A DNA stretch of 64,000 bases from Sphingobium lactosutens (GCF_013393185.1 NZ_QJQX01000052.1:186001-250000), one strand, 5' to 3'; positions 1 to 9,237 are shown, numbered from the stretch's first letter. Numbers and translations: made by a program. The notes: generated by a model not told the origin, from the sequence alone.

Positions 1-108
1 GTGCGCTTCGGCCCTTATCCGACGCAGCAGGCTGCACAGGCCGGTGTCCGCGCTGCGGCGACCAAGGGCTTTGAGAATGCGCGTATCATGGCTAATGACG
101 CGCGATAG
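1..108 (+). CDS. C-terminal end of a SPOR-domain protein (probably RlpA family)
   Basis: The window opens inside a reading frame whose last 35 residues run from VRFGPYPTQ to a TAG stop at 106-108. The pattern (V-R-F-G-P-Y, then a helix rich in Ala ending near G-F-E-N-A-R) is that of the second half of a SPOR domain, which binds denuded septal peptidoglycan. The gene after it is a D-alanyl-D-alanine carboxypeptidase, and in alphaproteobacteria an RlpA-type septal lytic transglycosylase often precedes that gene, so rlpA is the likely identity. This is inference, because the catalytic domain lies outside the window. Confidence 0.6.
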   Translation: MRFGPYPTQQAAQAGVRAAATKGFENARIMANDAR

Positions 109-155
109 AAATCGTGGTCCGAGAGCGATTCCATCCTAGCCGAAGGCAGTTTCCG

Positions 156-1319
156 ATGAAGAAAAGCGTTGCAGTCCTCCTCGCCGCCGGGCTGCTGGCC
201 CAGCCGCTGATCGCGGCCGCGCCGCCCTATACCAGCGAAGCGCCGATCGCCTATATGAAGGATCTGTCGTCGGGCGCGGTGCTCTACGACAAGGGCGGCG
301 AAACACGCATGCCGCCGGCATCGATGGCGAAGATGATGACGGCGCATGTCGCCTTCCGCCTGATCCAGAAGGGTGAACTGAAGCTCGACACCAAGTTCAC
401 CGTGCGCCCGGAAACCTGGAAGCAGTGGCATGGCCCGCAGGCCGGATCGACGATGTTCCTGTCGGTCGGCGAGCAGGTGTCGGTCGAAAACCTGCTGCAC
501 GGCATCGTCACCCTGTCCGGCAATGACGCCTGCGTCGTGCTGGCAGAGGGCATTGCCGGCACCGAACAGGCCTTCGTCGCCCTGATGAATGAAGAAGCCA
601 AGCGCCTTGGCCTCAACAACAGCCATTTCGGCACCAGCAATGGCTGGCCGGATGAAGGCGTCACCTATGTCACCGCCGAGGATCTGGCGAAGCTGGCGCA
701 GGCGACGGTCGAGGAAACGCCCGATCTCTATAAGCGCTTCTACGCCACCCGTTCCTTCACCTGGGGCAAGACCATGGGCGGGTCTGACATCAACCAGGGG
801 AACCGGAACCCGATCCTGGGCAAGATCGCCGGCGCCGATGGCCTGAAGACCGGCCATACCGAGGAAGCCGGTTTCGGCTTCACCGGTTCAGCCGAGCAGG
901 ATGGCCGCCGTCTGGTGATGGTGGTAGCCGGCCTGACCAGTTCCAACCAGCGTATCGCAGAATCCGTGCGCTTCATGGACTGGGGCTTCAAGGCGTGGAA
1001 GGCCCAGCCGCTGTTCAAGAAGGGCCAGACCGTCGAGACGGCGGAGGTCCAGCTGGGCAGCGCGACCAGCGTGCCGCTGGTCGCGCCGCAGAATATGGCC
1101 GTCACCCTGCCGCGCACGGCATCGGCCAAGGTTCAGGTGAAGGTCGCCTACACCGGTCCGATCAAGGCGCCGATCGCCAAGGGCCAGCAGATCGCTCAGC
1201 TCATCATCCAGACGCCCGACACGCCGCCGCAGATCATGCCGCTGGTGGCTGGCGAGGATATCGCCGAGGCAGGCATTTTCGGCCGCCTGTGGAACGGCAT
1301 GAAGTCGCTGTTCGGGTGA
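156..1319 (+). CDS. dacC: D-alanyl-D-alanine carboxypeptidase (penicillin-binding protein 5/6 type)
   Basis: Periplasmic serine DD-carboxypeptidase that trims the terminal D-Ala from peptidoglycan pentapeptides. The 387-residue product starts with a signal peptide (MKK, hydrophobic core, A-x-A near residue 22). The three penicillin-binding motifs are present: S56-M-A-K59, S121-G-N123 and K231-T-G233. A PBP5-type C-terminal beta domain follows from about residue 285, and the end (IFGRLWNGMKSLFG) looks like the amphipathic membrane anchor of the family. An in-frame GTG lies at 114, but the ATG at 156 gives a proper signal peptide and has GAAGG upstream. The stop overlaps the GTG start of tmk by four bases. 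The dacA/dacC/dacF distinction is not decidable here. Confidence 0.93.
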   Translation: MKKSVAVLLAAGLLAQPLIAAAPPYTSEAPIAYMKDLSSGAVLYDKGGETRMPPASMAKMMTAHVAFRLIQKGELKLDTKFTVRPETWKQWHGPQAGSTMFLSVGEQVSVENLLHGIVTLSGNDACVVLAEGIAGTEQAFVALMNEEAKRLGLNNSHFGTSNGWPDEGVTYVTAEDLAKLAQATVEETPDLYKRFYATRSFTWGKTMGGSDINQGNRNPILGKIAGADGLKTGHTEEAGFGFTGSAEQDGRRLVMVVAGLTSSNQRIAESVRFMDWGFKAWKAQPLFKKGQTVETAEVQLGSATSVPLVAPQNMAVTLPRTASAKVQVKVAYTGPIKAPIAKGQQIAQLIIQTPDTPPQIMPLVAGEDIAEAGIFGRLWNGMKSLFG

Positions 1320-1942
1320 GTCCCGGCCGTTTCATCACGCTGGAAGGCGGGGAGGGGGCCGGCAAGTCGACGCAGTTGCGCGCGCTCGCCGCCGCATTGC
1401 GCGCGCGCGCGATCGACGTCGTCGAAACGCGCGAACCGGGCGGGAGCGAGGGTGCGGAGGCGATCCGCGCGCTGCTGCTGACGGGCCGCGCCGATCGCTG
1501 GAGTCCCCGCGCCGAGGCCCTGCTGTTCGCGGCGGCGCGCGCGGATCATATCGAAAAGACGATCCGACCGGCGCTGAAACGGGGCGCCTGGGTGCTGTCA
1601 GACCGCTTTCTGGATTCGAGCCGCGCCTATCAGGGGCAGGGCGAGCTGACCGACGCCGACATAATGACACTGCATCGGATTGGCAGCGCAGGCTATCTGC
1701 CCGATCGGACCTTGCTGCTGACGCTCCCCGAGGAAGAGGCGACGGGCCGGGCAAAGGCGCGCGACGGTGACGTTTCCGACCGGATCGGCGGCCGCGCCAG
1801 CGACTTTCATCGGGCCGTGGCCAATGCCTTCACCCGCTTCGCGCGGGACGAGACCGATCGTGTCCACGCCGTCGACGCCTCTGGCCCGGCCGAGGTCGTG
1901 ACGGTCAGGCTGCTAGAAGCGATCGAAGACCTGCTGCCATGA
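1316..1942 (+). CDS. tmk: Thymidylate kinase
   Basis: Cytosolic kinase converting dTMP to dTDP for DNA synthesis. The 208-residue length is normal. The P-loop G11-G-E-G-A-G-K-S-T19 is followed by the R-E-P-G-G motif (39-43) that contacts dTMP, the D96-R-F motif, and a LID region around S-D-R-I-G-G-R. The GTG start at 1316 overlaps the dacC stop as GTGA, and the stop overlaps the ATG of holB as ATGA, so the three genes are probably translationally coupled. A longer upstream extension in the same frame exists but lies antiparallel to no motif and overlaps dacC, so it was not used. Confidence 0.95.
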   Translation: MSPGRFITLEGGEGAGKSTQLRALAAALRARAIDVVETREPGGSEGAEAIRALLLTGRADRWSPRAEALLFAAARADHIEKTIRPALKRGAWVLSDRFLDSSRAYQGQGELTDADIMTLHRIGSAGYLPDRTLLLTLPEEEATGRAKARDGDVSDRIGGRASDFHRAVANAFTRFARDETDRVHAVDASGPAEVVTVRLLEAIEDLLP

Positions 1943-2907
1943 CGCTGCTTCTGAGCCATGATGCGCAGGCCCGAACATTGATGGCCGCGGCGCAGGGCGG
2001 GCGGATGCACCATGGCTGGATCCTCGCTGGGCCGAAGGGGATCGGCAAGGGCAGCTTCGCACGCGCGCTGGCGATGCGGTTGCTGGCCGATGCCGCCGGC
2101 CCCGCGATCGAGGGGGAGGGGCTTGCCGTTCCGGAAAGCCACCCGACCCGCCGCCTGATCGAAGCGGCCGCCCATCCCGACTATGCCGAACTGGCGCCGC
2201 TGGAAAAGGATGGCGTCACCGCCCGCAATATCAGCGTGGATCAGGTGCGTGGCCTGCAACGGCTGATCCAGTCGGCGCCGTCATTGTCTTCGCGCCGTGT
2301 CGTGGTGATCGACAGTGCCGACGATCTGGAGCGCGGCGCGGCCAATGCGCTGCTCAAGACATTGGAAGAGCCGCCGGCCGACATGCTGTTCCTGCTGGTC
2401 AGCCATGCGCCGGGACGCCTGCTTCCGACGATCCGCTCGCGCTGCCGCACGCTGCGCTTCGATCCGCTGGACGATGCGACGATGCGCGCCGCACTGCGCG
2501 TTGTCGACGACAAATTGTCGCCGCAGGAGATGGACGCGCTGGTGCGGGCAGGGGAGGGATCGCCCGGACAGGCACTGCGCTATGCCGGCCTCAACCTCTC
2601 GGAGATCGAGCAGACGCTGAACAGCCTCGCGGCGCAGGGCGACCCCGGCAATCGCCAGCGCCTTGCCCTTGCCAAGGCGCTGGCGCTCAAATCCGCCAAG
2701 CCGCGCTATGAGGCATTTCTGGAGCGCGCACCCGCCTTCATCGCCCAGACGGCACGGGTGCGGCAGGGGCCAGCACTGGGGCAGGCGCTGGATCATTGGG
2801 AACAGGCTCGACATCTGGCGGGCGGGGCGATCATCCTGTCGCTCGATCCGGCAGCGGTGGTGTTTGAACTCGCCGGGCATGTCGCGGCATTGGCGCCTGT
2901 CGCCTGA
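1939..2907 (+). CDS. holB: DNA polymerase III subunit delta prime
   Basis: Clamp-loader subunit that helps load the beta sliding clamp at replication forks. The 322-residue protein has an AAA+ fold: a P-loop-like G-P-K-G-I-G-K-G at 31-38 (the Ser/Thr after Lys is replaced by Gly, in keeping with a delta prime that does not hydrolyse ATP), a sensor segment with A-L-L-K-T-L-E-E-P-P near 136-145, and the S-R-C motif near 168 that contributes an arginine finger to the neighbouring subunit. The gene follows tmk with an ATGA overlap, the usual bacterial tmk-holB pairing. Confidence 0.93.
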   Translation: MTLLLSHDAQARTLMAAAQGGRMHHGWILAGPKGIGKGSFARALAMRLLADAAGPAIEGEGLAVPESHPTRRLIEAAAHPDYAELAPLEKDGVTARNISVDQVRGLQRLIQSAPSLSSRRVVVIDSADDLERGAANALLKTLEEPPADMLFLLVSHAPGRLLPTIRSRCRTLRFDPLDDATMRAALRVVDDKLSPQEMDALVRAGEGSPGQALRYAGLNLSEIEQTLNSLAAQGDPGNRQRLALAKALALKSAKPRYEAFLERAPAFIAQTARVRQGPALGQALDHWEQARHLAGGAIILSLDPAAVVFELAGHVAALAPVA

Positions 2908-2951
2908 AAAGCGGCTTTGCGGCAGGAACAACTGGCGCTAGGGATGGCGCC

Positions 2952-4514
2952 ATGTCCAAGCCCTTCACCATCACCACCGCCATTTCCTATCCCAACGGCC
3001 GTCCGCATATCGGCCACGCCTATGAGGTGATCGCCACCGACGCGGTCGCCCGTTTCCAGCGCATGATGGGCCGCGATGTCTTCTTCCAGACCGGCACCGA
3101 CGAACATGGCTTGAAGATGGCCCAAACGGCGCGCGGCCGCGGTATCGAACCGCGCGAATTGGCGGACGAAATGTCATCCTATTTCAAGGATATGAACGAC
3201 AATCTGAATGTCAGCTATGATCGTTTCATCCGCACCAGCGAACCGGATCATCATCGTGCCAGCCAAGCCATCTGGCAGGCGATGGAGGCCAATGGCGACC
3301 TCTATCTTGGCCGCTATGAAGGCTGGTATTCGGTCCGCGACGAGGCCTTTTACGACGAGAAGGAAATCACCGAAGGGGAAGGGGGCATAAAGCTCTCGCC
3401 GCAGGGTACGCCGGTCGAATGGACCGTCGAGGAAAGCTGGTTCTTCCGGCTGTCAGCTTATCAAGACCGGCTGCTGGACCTCTACAACAGCCAGCCCGAC
3501 TTCATCCAGCCCGACAGCCGACGCAACGAGATCATGCGCTTCGTCGAGGGCGGCCTGAGTGACCTCAGTGTCTCGCGCACCAGCTTCGACTGGGGCGTGA
3601 AGGTGCCGGGATCGGAAGGCCATGTCATGTATGTGTGGGTCGACGCGCTCACCAATTATCTCACCGGCTGCGGCTATCCCGACGATGCCGATCGGCTGGC
3701 CCGCTATTGGGCCGAGGGCGGCGACATCACGCACATCATCGGTAAGGATATCGTGCGTTTTCATACAGTTTACTGGCCGGCTTTCCTGATGAGCGCAAAG
3801 CTGCCCCTGCCCAGGCAGGTCTTCGGCCACGGCTTCCTGCTCAATCGCGGCGAGAAAATGTCCAAGTCGCTGGGCAATGTTGCCGACCCGATGGAACTGG
3901 CCGAGAAATTCGGCGTCGACCAGTTACGCTATTTCCTGCTGTCCGAAGTGACCTTCGGCAATGACGGCAGCTATAGCGCAGAGGCGATCGTCGCCCGGTC
4001 CAACAGCGACTTGGCCAACAGCTTCGGCAATCTGGCGCAGCGGACGCTGAGCTTCATCGCCAAGAATCTGGAAGGCCGACTGCCCGAACCGGCGCCGCAG
4101 GATGTCGACACTGATCTGCTCAAGACCATTGCCGAAGCCGCCCAGACCTTCCAAACCGCGATGGCCGATCTCGCCCCTTCGGCCGCGATCGAGGCGTGGA
4201 TGCGGGCGGTCTTCGCCTGCAATGCCTATATCGATGCGCAGGCGCCCTGGGCCTTGCGCAAGACCGATCCGGCGCGGATGGAAGCCGTGCTGGCAACTCT
4301 CTACGAAGCGATCGCCAGCCTCGCGATCATGATCCAGCCGATCATCCCGGCGAGTGCGACGGCGTTGCTCGATCAGATGGGCCTTGGCGTGGAACAGCGC
4401 GGCTATGCTGTCATCGGCAGTGATTTCTACGTCGCCCTGCGCGCCTCCGGTTTCACGCTCAGCCCGCCCAGGCCGCTCTTCCCGCGTCTGGAAATGCCGG
4501 AAGCAGAGGCCTGA
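2952..4514 (+). CDS. metG: Methionyl-tRNA synthetase
   Basis: Charges tRNA-Met with methionine in the cytosol. The 520-residue protein has the class I signatures H19-I-G-H22 and K302-M-S-K-S306 and a helical anticodon-binding domain after about residue 370. The connective-peptide segment (residues about 115-150) lacks the Cys-x-x-Cys pairs that bind zinc in the E. coli-type enzyme; only two cysteines are visible in the whole chain, so this is the zinc-less short form seen in many alphaproteobacteria. It also lacks the C-terminal tRNA-binding (Trbp111) domain. It sits 44 bases after holB and five bases before tatD. Confidence 0.96.
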   Translation: MSKPFTITTAISYPNGRPHIGHAYEVIATDAVARFQRMMGRDVFFQTGTDEHGLKMAQTARGRGIEPRELADEMSSYFKDMNDNLNVSYDRFIRTSEPDHHRASQAIWQAMEANGDLYLGRYEGWYSVRDEAFYDEKEITEGEGGIKLSPQGTPVEWTVEESWFFRLSAYQDRLLDLYNSQPDFIQPDSRRNEIMRFVEGGLSDLSVSRTSFDWGVKVPGSEGHVMYVWVDALTNYLTGCGYPDDADRLARYWAEGGDITHIIGKDIVRFHTVYWPAFLMSAKLPLPRQVFGHGFLLNRGEKMSKSLGNVADPMELAEKFGVDQLRYFLLSEVTFGNDGSYSAEAIVARSNSDLANSFGNLAQRTLSFIAKNLEGRLPEPAPQDVDTDLLKTIAEAAQTFQTAMADLAPSAAIEAWMRAVFACNAYIDAQAPWALRKTDPARMEAVLATLYEAIASLAIMIQPIIPASATALLDQMGLGVEQRGYAVIGSDFYVALRASGFTLSPPRPLFPRLEMPEAEA

Positions 4515-4518
4515 CGCC

Positions 4519-5292
4519 ATGCTGATCGACAGCCATTGTCATTTGAATTACAAAGGCCTGATCGAGGATCAGGCCAATATACTTGAACGATCGCGGGCCG
4601 CCGGCGTCGGCCTGATGCTAAATATCGCGACGCGCGAAAGCGAATGGGACGCCGTGCTCGACACTGCCGTCCGCGAACCGGATGTCTGGGCGACGGTCGG
4701 CATCCACCCGCATGAGGCCGACGAGCATCCCCATGTCGACACGGCCAAGCTGGTCGAGCGCGCCGCGCACCCGCGCGTCGTCGGCATCGGCGAAACCGGC
4801 CTCGATTATTATTACGACCATAGCGACCGCGATCGGCAGCAGAAAAGCTTCCGTTCTCACATCGCCGCTTGCCGCGAAACCGGCCTGCCGCTGATCGTCC
4901 ACACTCGCGATGCAGAGGAAGACACGCTGGCAATCATGCGCGACGAGATGGGGAAGGGCGCCTATGGCGGCGTCATCCATTGCTTCACCGCCAGCGGCGC
5001 CTTCGCCGATGCGGCGATGGAATTGGGCTTCTACATCAGCATTTCCGGCATCGTGACCTTCAAGAGCGCCAGGGATTTGCAGGAGACGGCAGCGCGCCTG
5101 CCGCTCGACCGATTATTGGTGGAAACCGACTCGCCCTTCCTCGCGCCGGCGCCGCATCGCGGCAAGCCGTGCGAGCCGGCTTATGTCGCCGACACCGCCA
5201 AATTCCTCGCCAGCCTGCGGGGGGAAAGCGTCGAACAGCTGGCGGCTGCGACATCCGCCAATTTCCGCACGCTCTTTTCCAAGGTCGCATGA
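4519..5292 (+). CDS. tatD: TatD family metal-dependent deoxyribonuclease
   Basis: The 257-residue protein is an amidohydrolase-fold metal-dependent hydrolase. Metal ligands are visible: H6-C-H8 at the N terminus, E92 in G-I-G-E-T-G-L-D-Y, a V-H-T-R motif near residue 133, the H-C-F motif near 155 and the late E-T-D-S-P motif near 205. TatD proteins act as 3'-5' exonucleases on DNA or RNA; the substrate here is not known. The ATG at 4519 follows the metG stop by four bases, and its stop overlaps the next ATG as ATGA. Confidence 0.9.
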   Translation: MLIDSHCHLNYKGLIEDQANILERSRAAGVGLMLNIATRESEWDAVLDTAVREPDVWATVGIHPHEADEHPHVDTAKLVERAAHPRVVGIGETGLDYYYDHSDRDRQQKSFRSHIAACRETGLPLIVHTRDAEEDTLAIMRDEMGKGAYGGVIHCFTASGAFADAAMELGFYISISGIVTFKSARDLQETAARLPLDRLLVETDSPFLAPAPHRGKPCEPAYVADTAKFLASLRGESVEQLAAATSANFRTLFSKVA

Positions 5293-6080
5293 GCCTGAAA
5301 CTCACGATCTTGGGCAGCGGCACCTCTTCGGGTGTGCCCAGGATCGGCAATGACTGGGGCGACTGCGACCCGACCGAACCGAGGAACCGGCGCACCCGCG
5401 TCTCGATCCTGATCGAAAGCCCGACCACCCGCATATTGATCGACACGTCGCCCGACCTGCGCGCGCAATTGCTGGCGGCGGATGTCATCCAGATCGACGC
5501 CATCCTGTGGACCCATGACCATGCCGATCACAGCCACGGCATCGACGATGTGCGGCAGCTCTTTCATCATCGCCGTACGCCAGTGCCCGGTTATGCGCGC
5601 GCGCAGACGCTGAAGCTGCTCCAGCGGCGTTTCACCTATGCGTTCGAGGGCGCGAACGGCTATCATCCGACGATCGACGCGCATGTCCTGCCCGATGGGC
5701 TGCGGATCGGCGACATCGATATCGCCTGCGTGGATCAGCCCCATGGCGATATCTGGTCCACGGGCTTCCGCTTCAGCCATGATGGTCATAATGTCGGCTA
5801 TGCGACTGATTTTCATGCCATGACGCCGGACATGCTGGCGCTATATCATGGCCTGGACATCTGGGTTGTCGATGCCTTGCGGGAAAAGCCGCATCCGACC
5901 CATCCGCACCTGGCGCTGACGCTGGAGGCGATCGCCGCCGCCTTGCCGGGCCGTGCGATCCTGACGCACATGGACCAGAGCATGGATTATGCGACCTTGC
6001 TCCGCACCCTCCCCAAGGGCGTGGAGCCGGGCTATGACGGTATGATAGTGGAATTGGGCACAAGCGAGCAGGGGGTTTGA
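5289..6080 (+). CDS. MBL-fold metallohydrolase (PhnP-like)
   Basis: The 263-residue protein has the metallo-beta-lactamase motif H76-D-H-A-D80-H81, a G-S-G-T-S-S-G-V-P start typical of the PhnP/lipoate-associated branch, and further metal-binding histidines in the C-terminal half (near V-D-Q-P-H-G-D and L-T-H-M-D-Q). PhnP hydrolyses cyclic phosphodiesters; whether this protein does the same cannot be read from sequence. In many alphaproteobacteria the same gene follows metG-tatD, so it belongs to a conserved cluster. It overlaps tatD by four bases. Confidence 0.85.
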   Translation: MSLKLTILGSGTSSGVPRIGNDWGDCDPTEPRNRRTRVSILIESPTTRILIDTSPDLRAQLLAADVIQIDAILWTHDHADHSHGIDDVRQLFHHRRTPVPGYARAQTLKLLQRRFTYAFEGANGYHPTIDAHVLPDGLRIGDIDIACVDQPHGDIWSTGFRFSHDGHNVGYATDFHAMTPDMLALYHGLDIWVVDALREKPHPTHPHLALTLEAIAAALPGRAILTHMDQSMDYATLLRTLPKGVEPGYDGMIVELGTSEQGV

Positions 6081-6709
6081 TGGACGGCACGGATCAGACG
6101 GCATCCACCATCTGGTATGTGCTCGCGATCATGCTGGTCGCCTCCTCACTGATTGGCCGGCGTCTGGCCTGGGGCGCTATATTGCGGATGGCGTTGCTCT
6201 GGGTCGCGATCTTCGCCGGGCTGCTGGGCATCTTCAAATTCGCGCAGAACGAGGGGTATCTGACCGGTCGCTGGGCGGAGCAGGGGGGTGTCGCAGCCCC
6301 CGACGAAGCGCCGTCCTCGCTCCCGGCCGCGCGGACCGAAGGACAGGCGCTGCGTATCCCGGTCGCGCCCGACGGACATTATTGGGTGGAAGGCACGATC
6401 AACGGCACGCCCGCGCGTTTCCTGATCGACAGCGGCGCGACCTTCACGGCTCTGTCCGAAACCACCGCGCGCGCCGCCGGCCTGAACTATGACATCGGCT
6501 CGCCGGGCGTCATCATGTCGACCGCCAATGGCAAGGTCGAGGCACGGCGCTCCAGCATCTCGACGCTCGCGATCGGACCGATCCGGGCCAGCGACCTGCC
6601 GGTCGTCGTCTCACCAGCATTTGGTGAGGTCAATGTGATCGGCATGAACATGTTGTCCCGCCTGAAAAGCTGGGGCGTGCAGAATGCCGAGATGGTGCTG
6701 GCGCCATGA
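6080..6709 (+). CDS. Membrane-anchored retropepsin-like aspartic protease (TIGR02281 type)
   Basis: The 209-residue protein has two N-terminal membrane helices (about 10-26 and 33-54) and then a single retroviral-type aspartic protease domain with the catalytic triplet D117-S-G119 in F-L-I-D-S-G-A-T and a later G-M-N-M-L-S-R motif near residue 190. Proteins of this type would act as dimers on the periplasmic side. The physiological substrate is unknown. The ATG overlaps the preceding TGA by one base (TGATG), and the stop overlaps the next ATG (ATGA). Confidence 0.82.
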   Translation: MDGTDQTASTIWYVLAIMLVASSLIGRRLAWGAILRMALLWVAIFAGLLGIFKFAQNEGYLTGRWAEQGGVAAPDEAPSSLPAARTEGQALRIPVAPDGHYWVEGTINGTPARFLIDSGATFTALSETTARAAGLNYDIGSPGVIMSTANGKVEARRSSISTLAIGPIRASDLPVVVSPAFGEVNVIGMNMLSRLKSWGVQNAEMVLAP

Positions 6710-8007
6710 CGTCACCGGCAGGACAGGGTGCCCCGACGCAGGCGCAGCGGCTCAAGGCGATCATCGGTGGGTCCACCGGCAATCTGGTCGAATGGTATGA
6801 CTGGTATGCCTATGCCGCCTTCACCCTCTATTTCGCGCCCCATTTCTTCCCGAGCGAAGACCGCACGGCGCAATTGTTGAGCGCGGCGGGCATCTTCGCG
6901 GTGGGCTTCCTGATGCGGCCGATCGGTGCCTGGCTGATGGGCGTCTATGCCGACCGCCATGGTCGAAAGAGCGGCCTGACCCTGTCGGTAGCGCTGATGT
7001 GCGCCGGGTCGCTGCTGATCGGGATCACGCCCGGCTATGAGACGATCGGAGTCGCGGCGCCGCTGCTGCTGGTGCTGGCGCGGCTGATGCAGGGGCTGTC
7101 GATCGGCGGCGAATATGGCGCGAGCGCCACCTATCTTTCGGAAATGGCGGGCAAGAGCCGGCGCGGCTTCTACTCCAGCTTCCAATATGTCACGCTGATT
7201 GCGGGGCAGCTTGTCGCGATATGCGTCCTGCTGCTGCTTCAGGCGACGCTCACCGAGGCGCAACTTGATGCCTGGGGCTGGCGTATTCCCTTCTTCATCG
7301 GTGGCGCACTGGCGGTCATCGTCTTCTGGCTGCGGCGCGGCCTTGCCGAGACGCAGAGCTTTGCCGTGGCCAAGGCGCAGGGCGCGCCCAAATCCGGTTT
7401 CGTCGAACTGATTACCAATCATCCGCGCGAAACACTGACAGTGATGCTGCTGACGGCCGGCGGCACGATCGCCTTCTATGCCTACAGCATCTACATGCAG
7501 AAATTCCTGGTCAATACGAGCGGCCTCAGCCGGGAAACCGCGTCGCAGATCAATGCCGTAACGTTGTTCCTGTTCATGCTGTTGCAGCCCGTCGCAGGTG
7601 CGTTGTCCGACCGGATTGGGCGCAAGCAGCTTATGGTCGGCTTCGGCGTTCTAGGTATGTTCTGCACCTATCCGATCTTCGCGACGCTCGCAACCACCAA
7701 GGATCCGCTGGTCGCCGGATTGCTGGTGATGGTGGGCCTGGTGATCGTGACCGGCTACACGTCGATCAACGCCGTGGTGAAGGCCGAACTGTTTCCGGCG
7801 CATATCCGCGCGCTGGGCGTGGCGCTGCCTTATGCGCTCGCCAATACCTTGTTCGGCGGGACAGCGGAATTTGTCGCGCTCTGGTTCAAGCAGGCCGGGA
7901 TCGAGCAGGCTTTCTATATCTATGTGACGGTGATGATCGCGATCTCGCTGATCGTGTATGTGAAGATGCGCGACACGGCGCAGCACAGCCTGATCCGCGA
8001 GGATTGA
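6706..8007 (+). CDS. MFS transporter, metabolite:H+ symporter (MHS) family, alpha-ketoglutarate permease-like
   Basis: Inner-membrane symporter of 433 residues with about 12 hydrophobic segments. The N terminus (G-N-L-V-E-W-Y-D-W-Y) and the loop G-V-Y-A-D-R-H-G-R-K between helices 2 and 3 are MHS-family signatures, as is R-L-M-Q-G-L-S-I-G-G-E-Y-G near residue 130. Closest recognisable relatives are KgtP and ProP type carriers for dicarboxylic acids, sugars or betaines; the substrate is not decidable. It is the last gene of the cluster starting at dacC and overlaps the protease gene by four bases. Confidence 0.88.
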   Translation: MTSPAGQGAPTQAQRLKAIIGGSTGNLVEWYDWYAYAAFTLYFAPHFFPSEDRTAQLLSAAGIFAVGFLMRPIGAWLMGVYADRHGRKSGLTLSVALMCAGSLLIGITPGYETIGVAAPLLLVLARLMQGLSIGGEYGASATYLSEMAGKSRRGFYSSFQYVTLIAGQLVAICVLLLLQATLTEAQLDAWGWRIPFFIGGALAVIVFWLRRGLAETQSFAVAKAQGAPKSGFVELITNHPRETLTVMLLTAGGTIAFYAYSIYMQKFLVNTSGLSRETASQINAVTLFLFMLLQPVAGALSDRIGRKQLMVGFGVLGMFCTYPIFATLATTKDPLVAGLLVMVGLVIVTGYTSINAVVKAELFPAHIRALGVALPYALANTLFGGTAEFVALWFKQAGIEQAFYIYVTVMIAISLIVYVKMRDTAQHSLIRED

Positions 8008-8090
8008 AGGCGCGCGGCTGTGAAACCGACAGCGATCTGGACAATCCCATCGGGGTTTGATGCGCGGTTGGGATGATGGGTGGATTTAAC

Positions 8091-8104
8091 ATAATATATA
8101 TTAT
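8091..8104. repeat. Perfect 14-bp A/T palindrome
   Basis: ATAATATATATTAT reads the same on both strands and lies in the 127-bp space between the convergent transporter and DUF1028 genes. The surrounding DNA is GC-rich, so this AT-only island stands out. It has no flanking GC stem and does not look like a standard intrinsic terminator. Confidence 0.6.
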
Positions 8105-8134
8105 CGATCATTTCAATTGGCGGATGATCGCTGC

Positions 8135-9097
8135 TTATCTGGACACCCCCGGCGGCGGCGAACCGGACTCCATCGCAATGATCGGCGCATAAAAGGCATC
8201 GCTTCGTTCGATCTGCGCCCATGCGGGGTTCAGGCCGGCGAAGGTTCCAAACGCCGTCCGCGCTTGCGACAGGTCGCCCATGGTCAGGCTCAACCGGGCA
8301 ATACGTCGCCATATGCGGTCCCAGTGCGGCGCGAGTTCGGCAGCTTTCGCCATCTGCTGCCCGGCTTTTGCCTTGTCCCCCTGGCGCCATGCCCGTTCGG
8401 CCTGGCCAAGCGCCTCATTGGCGCGTTGCATCCCGAATAATTGCCGAAGATCGGCCAGCGGCGTCGCGGATGCATCGACACGCAGATCGATATCCTGCCA
8501 ACCACCTTCGACCGTGCGGACCAGCAGCGCGGCGGACAGGCGACCGCTGGTCTGGCCGCCTGCAGCCTCGCCAGCCTCAATGGCCGCCATCAACCGGTCC
8601 GCAAGCGGCCCCTTGCCGGTCAGGAAGCGATCCCGCATGGCCGTCAGCACCTGCGCGCCCGCCAGACCGTTTCCCTGGATGCTATAACCATCCCCCGTCA
8701 GGACGCCGGCCCATGCAGCCTGCTGCGCCATGACACCGCTATAGGCGGCGCCTCGGCCGCGGGCAGCGACCAGACCAACCTGCCGATAGCCTATGTCCTG
8801 ATCCTCGAAATTTCCATCCGCGGCGAGCACCGCCTTCAGCGCATCGTCCGCCGATCGTCCGTCCTTCAACTGCCGAAACGCCTCTGTCGCATGGCCGGGG
8901 TTGGTTTCGAACTGGCTGGCTATCGCTCCGACGCCCGCCTGCGCATCGATGACGCTGGCACCGACCGCCAGATTGTTCGTGGCGACCGCCGCGCCGCACG
9001 ACTGTTCCGCATCGCAGGCGATGATAGAGAAAGTCGCGAGAGCCTGCGTCGGCATCGCCATCGCCGCCACCCAGACAGCCCCGATCCACGGCTTCAT
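8135..9097 (-). CDS. Secreted DUF1028 family protein
   Basis: The 320-residue product begins with a signal peptide cleaved near A-L-A-T-F. The mature N terminus (T-F-S-I-I-A-C-D) and the glycine-rich core with G-V-G-A-I-A-S-Q and E-D-Q-D-I-G-Y-R-Q-V-G match the DUF1028 family, predicted to have an Ntn-hydrolase-like fold. The last 90 residues are alpha-helical with a TPR-like look (A-E-R-A-W-R-Q-G-D). Its activity is unknown. The ATG at 9097 was chosen because GGGAAGGGGG lies just upstream on the minus strand and the signal peptide starts there. Confidence 0.8.
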   Translation of the reverse strand: MKPWIGAVWVAAMAMPTQALATFSIIACDAEQSCGAAVATNNLAVGASVIDAQAGVGAIASQFETNPGHATEAFRQLKDGRSADDALKAVLAADGNFEDQDIGYRQVGLVAARGRGAAYSGVMAQQAAWAGVLTGDGYSIQGNGLAGAQVLTAMRDRFLTGKGPLADRLMAAIEAGEAAGGQTSGRLSAALLVRTVEGGWQDIDLRVDASATPLADLRQLFGMQRANEALGQAERAWRQGDKAKAGQQMAKAAELAPHWDRIWRRIARLSLTMGDLSQARTAFGTFAGLNPAWAQIERSDAFYAPIIAMESGSPPPGVSR

Positions 9098-9237
9098 ATC
9101 GTCCCCCTTCCCGATTCCCTGCGCCGCCACCTTATGGCCTGTCCTCGCACGGAAAAGCCCCTATCGTCATTCAGGCTGGCCTTGCCCTTGCCCAGCGCCT
9201 ATCCGCTTGGCGGTCCGTCCATCATGTGAAGGTTCCC

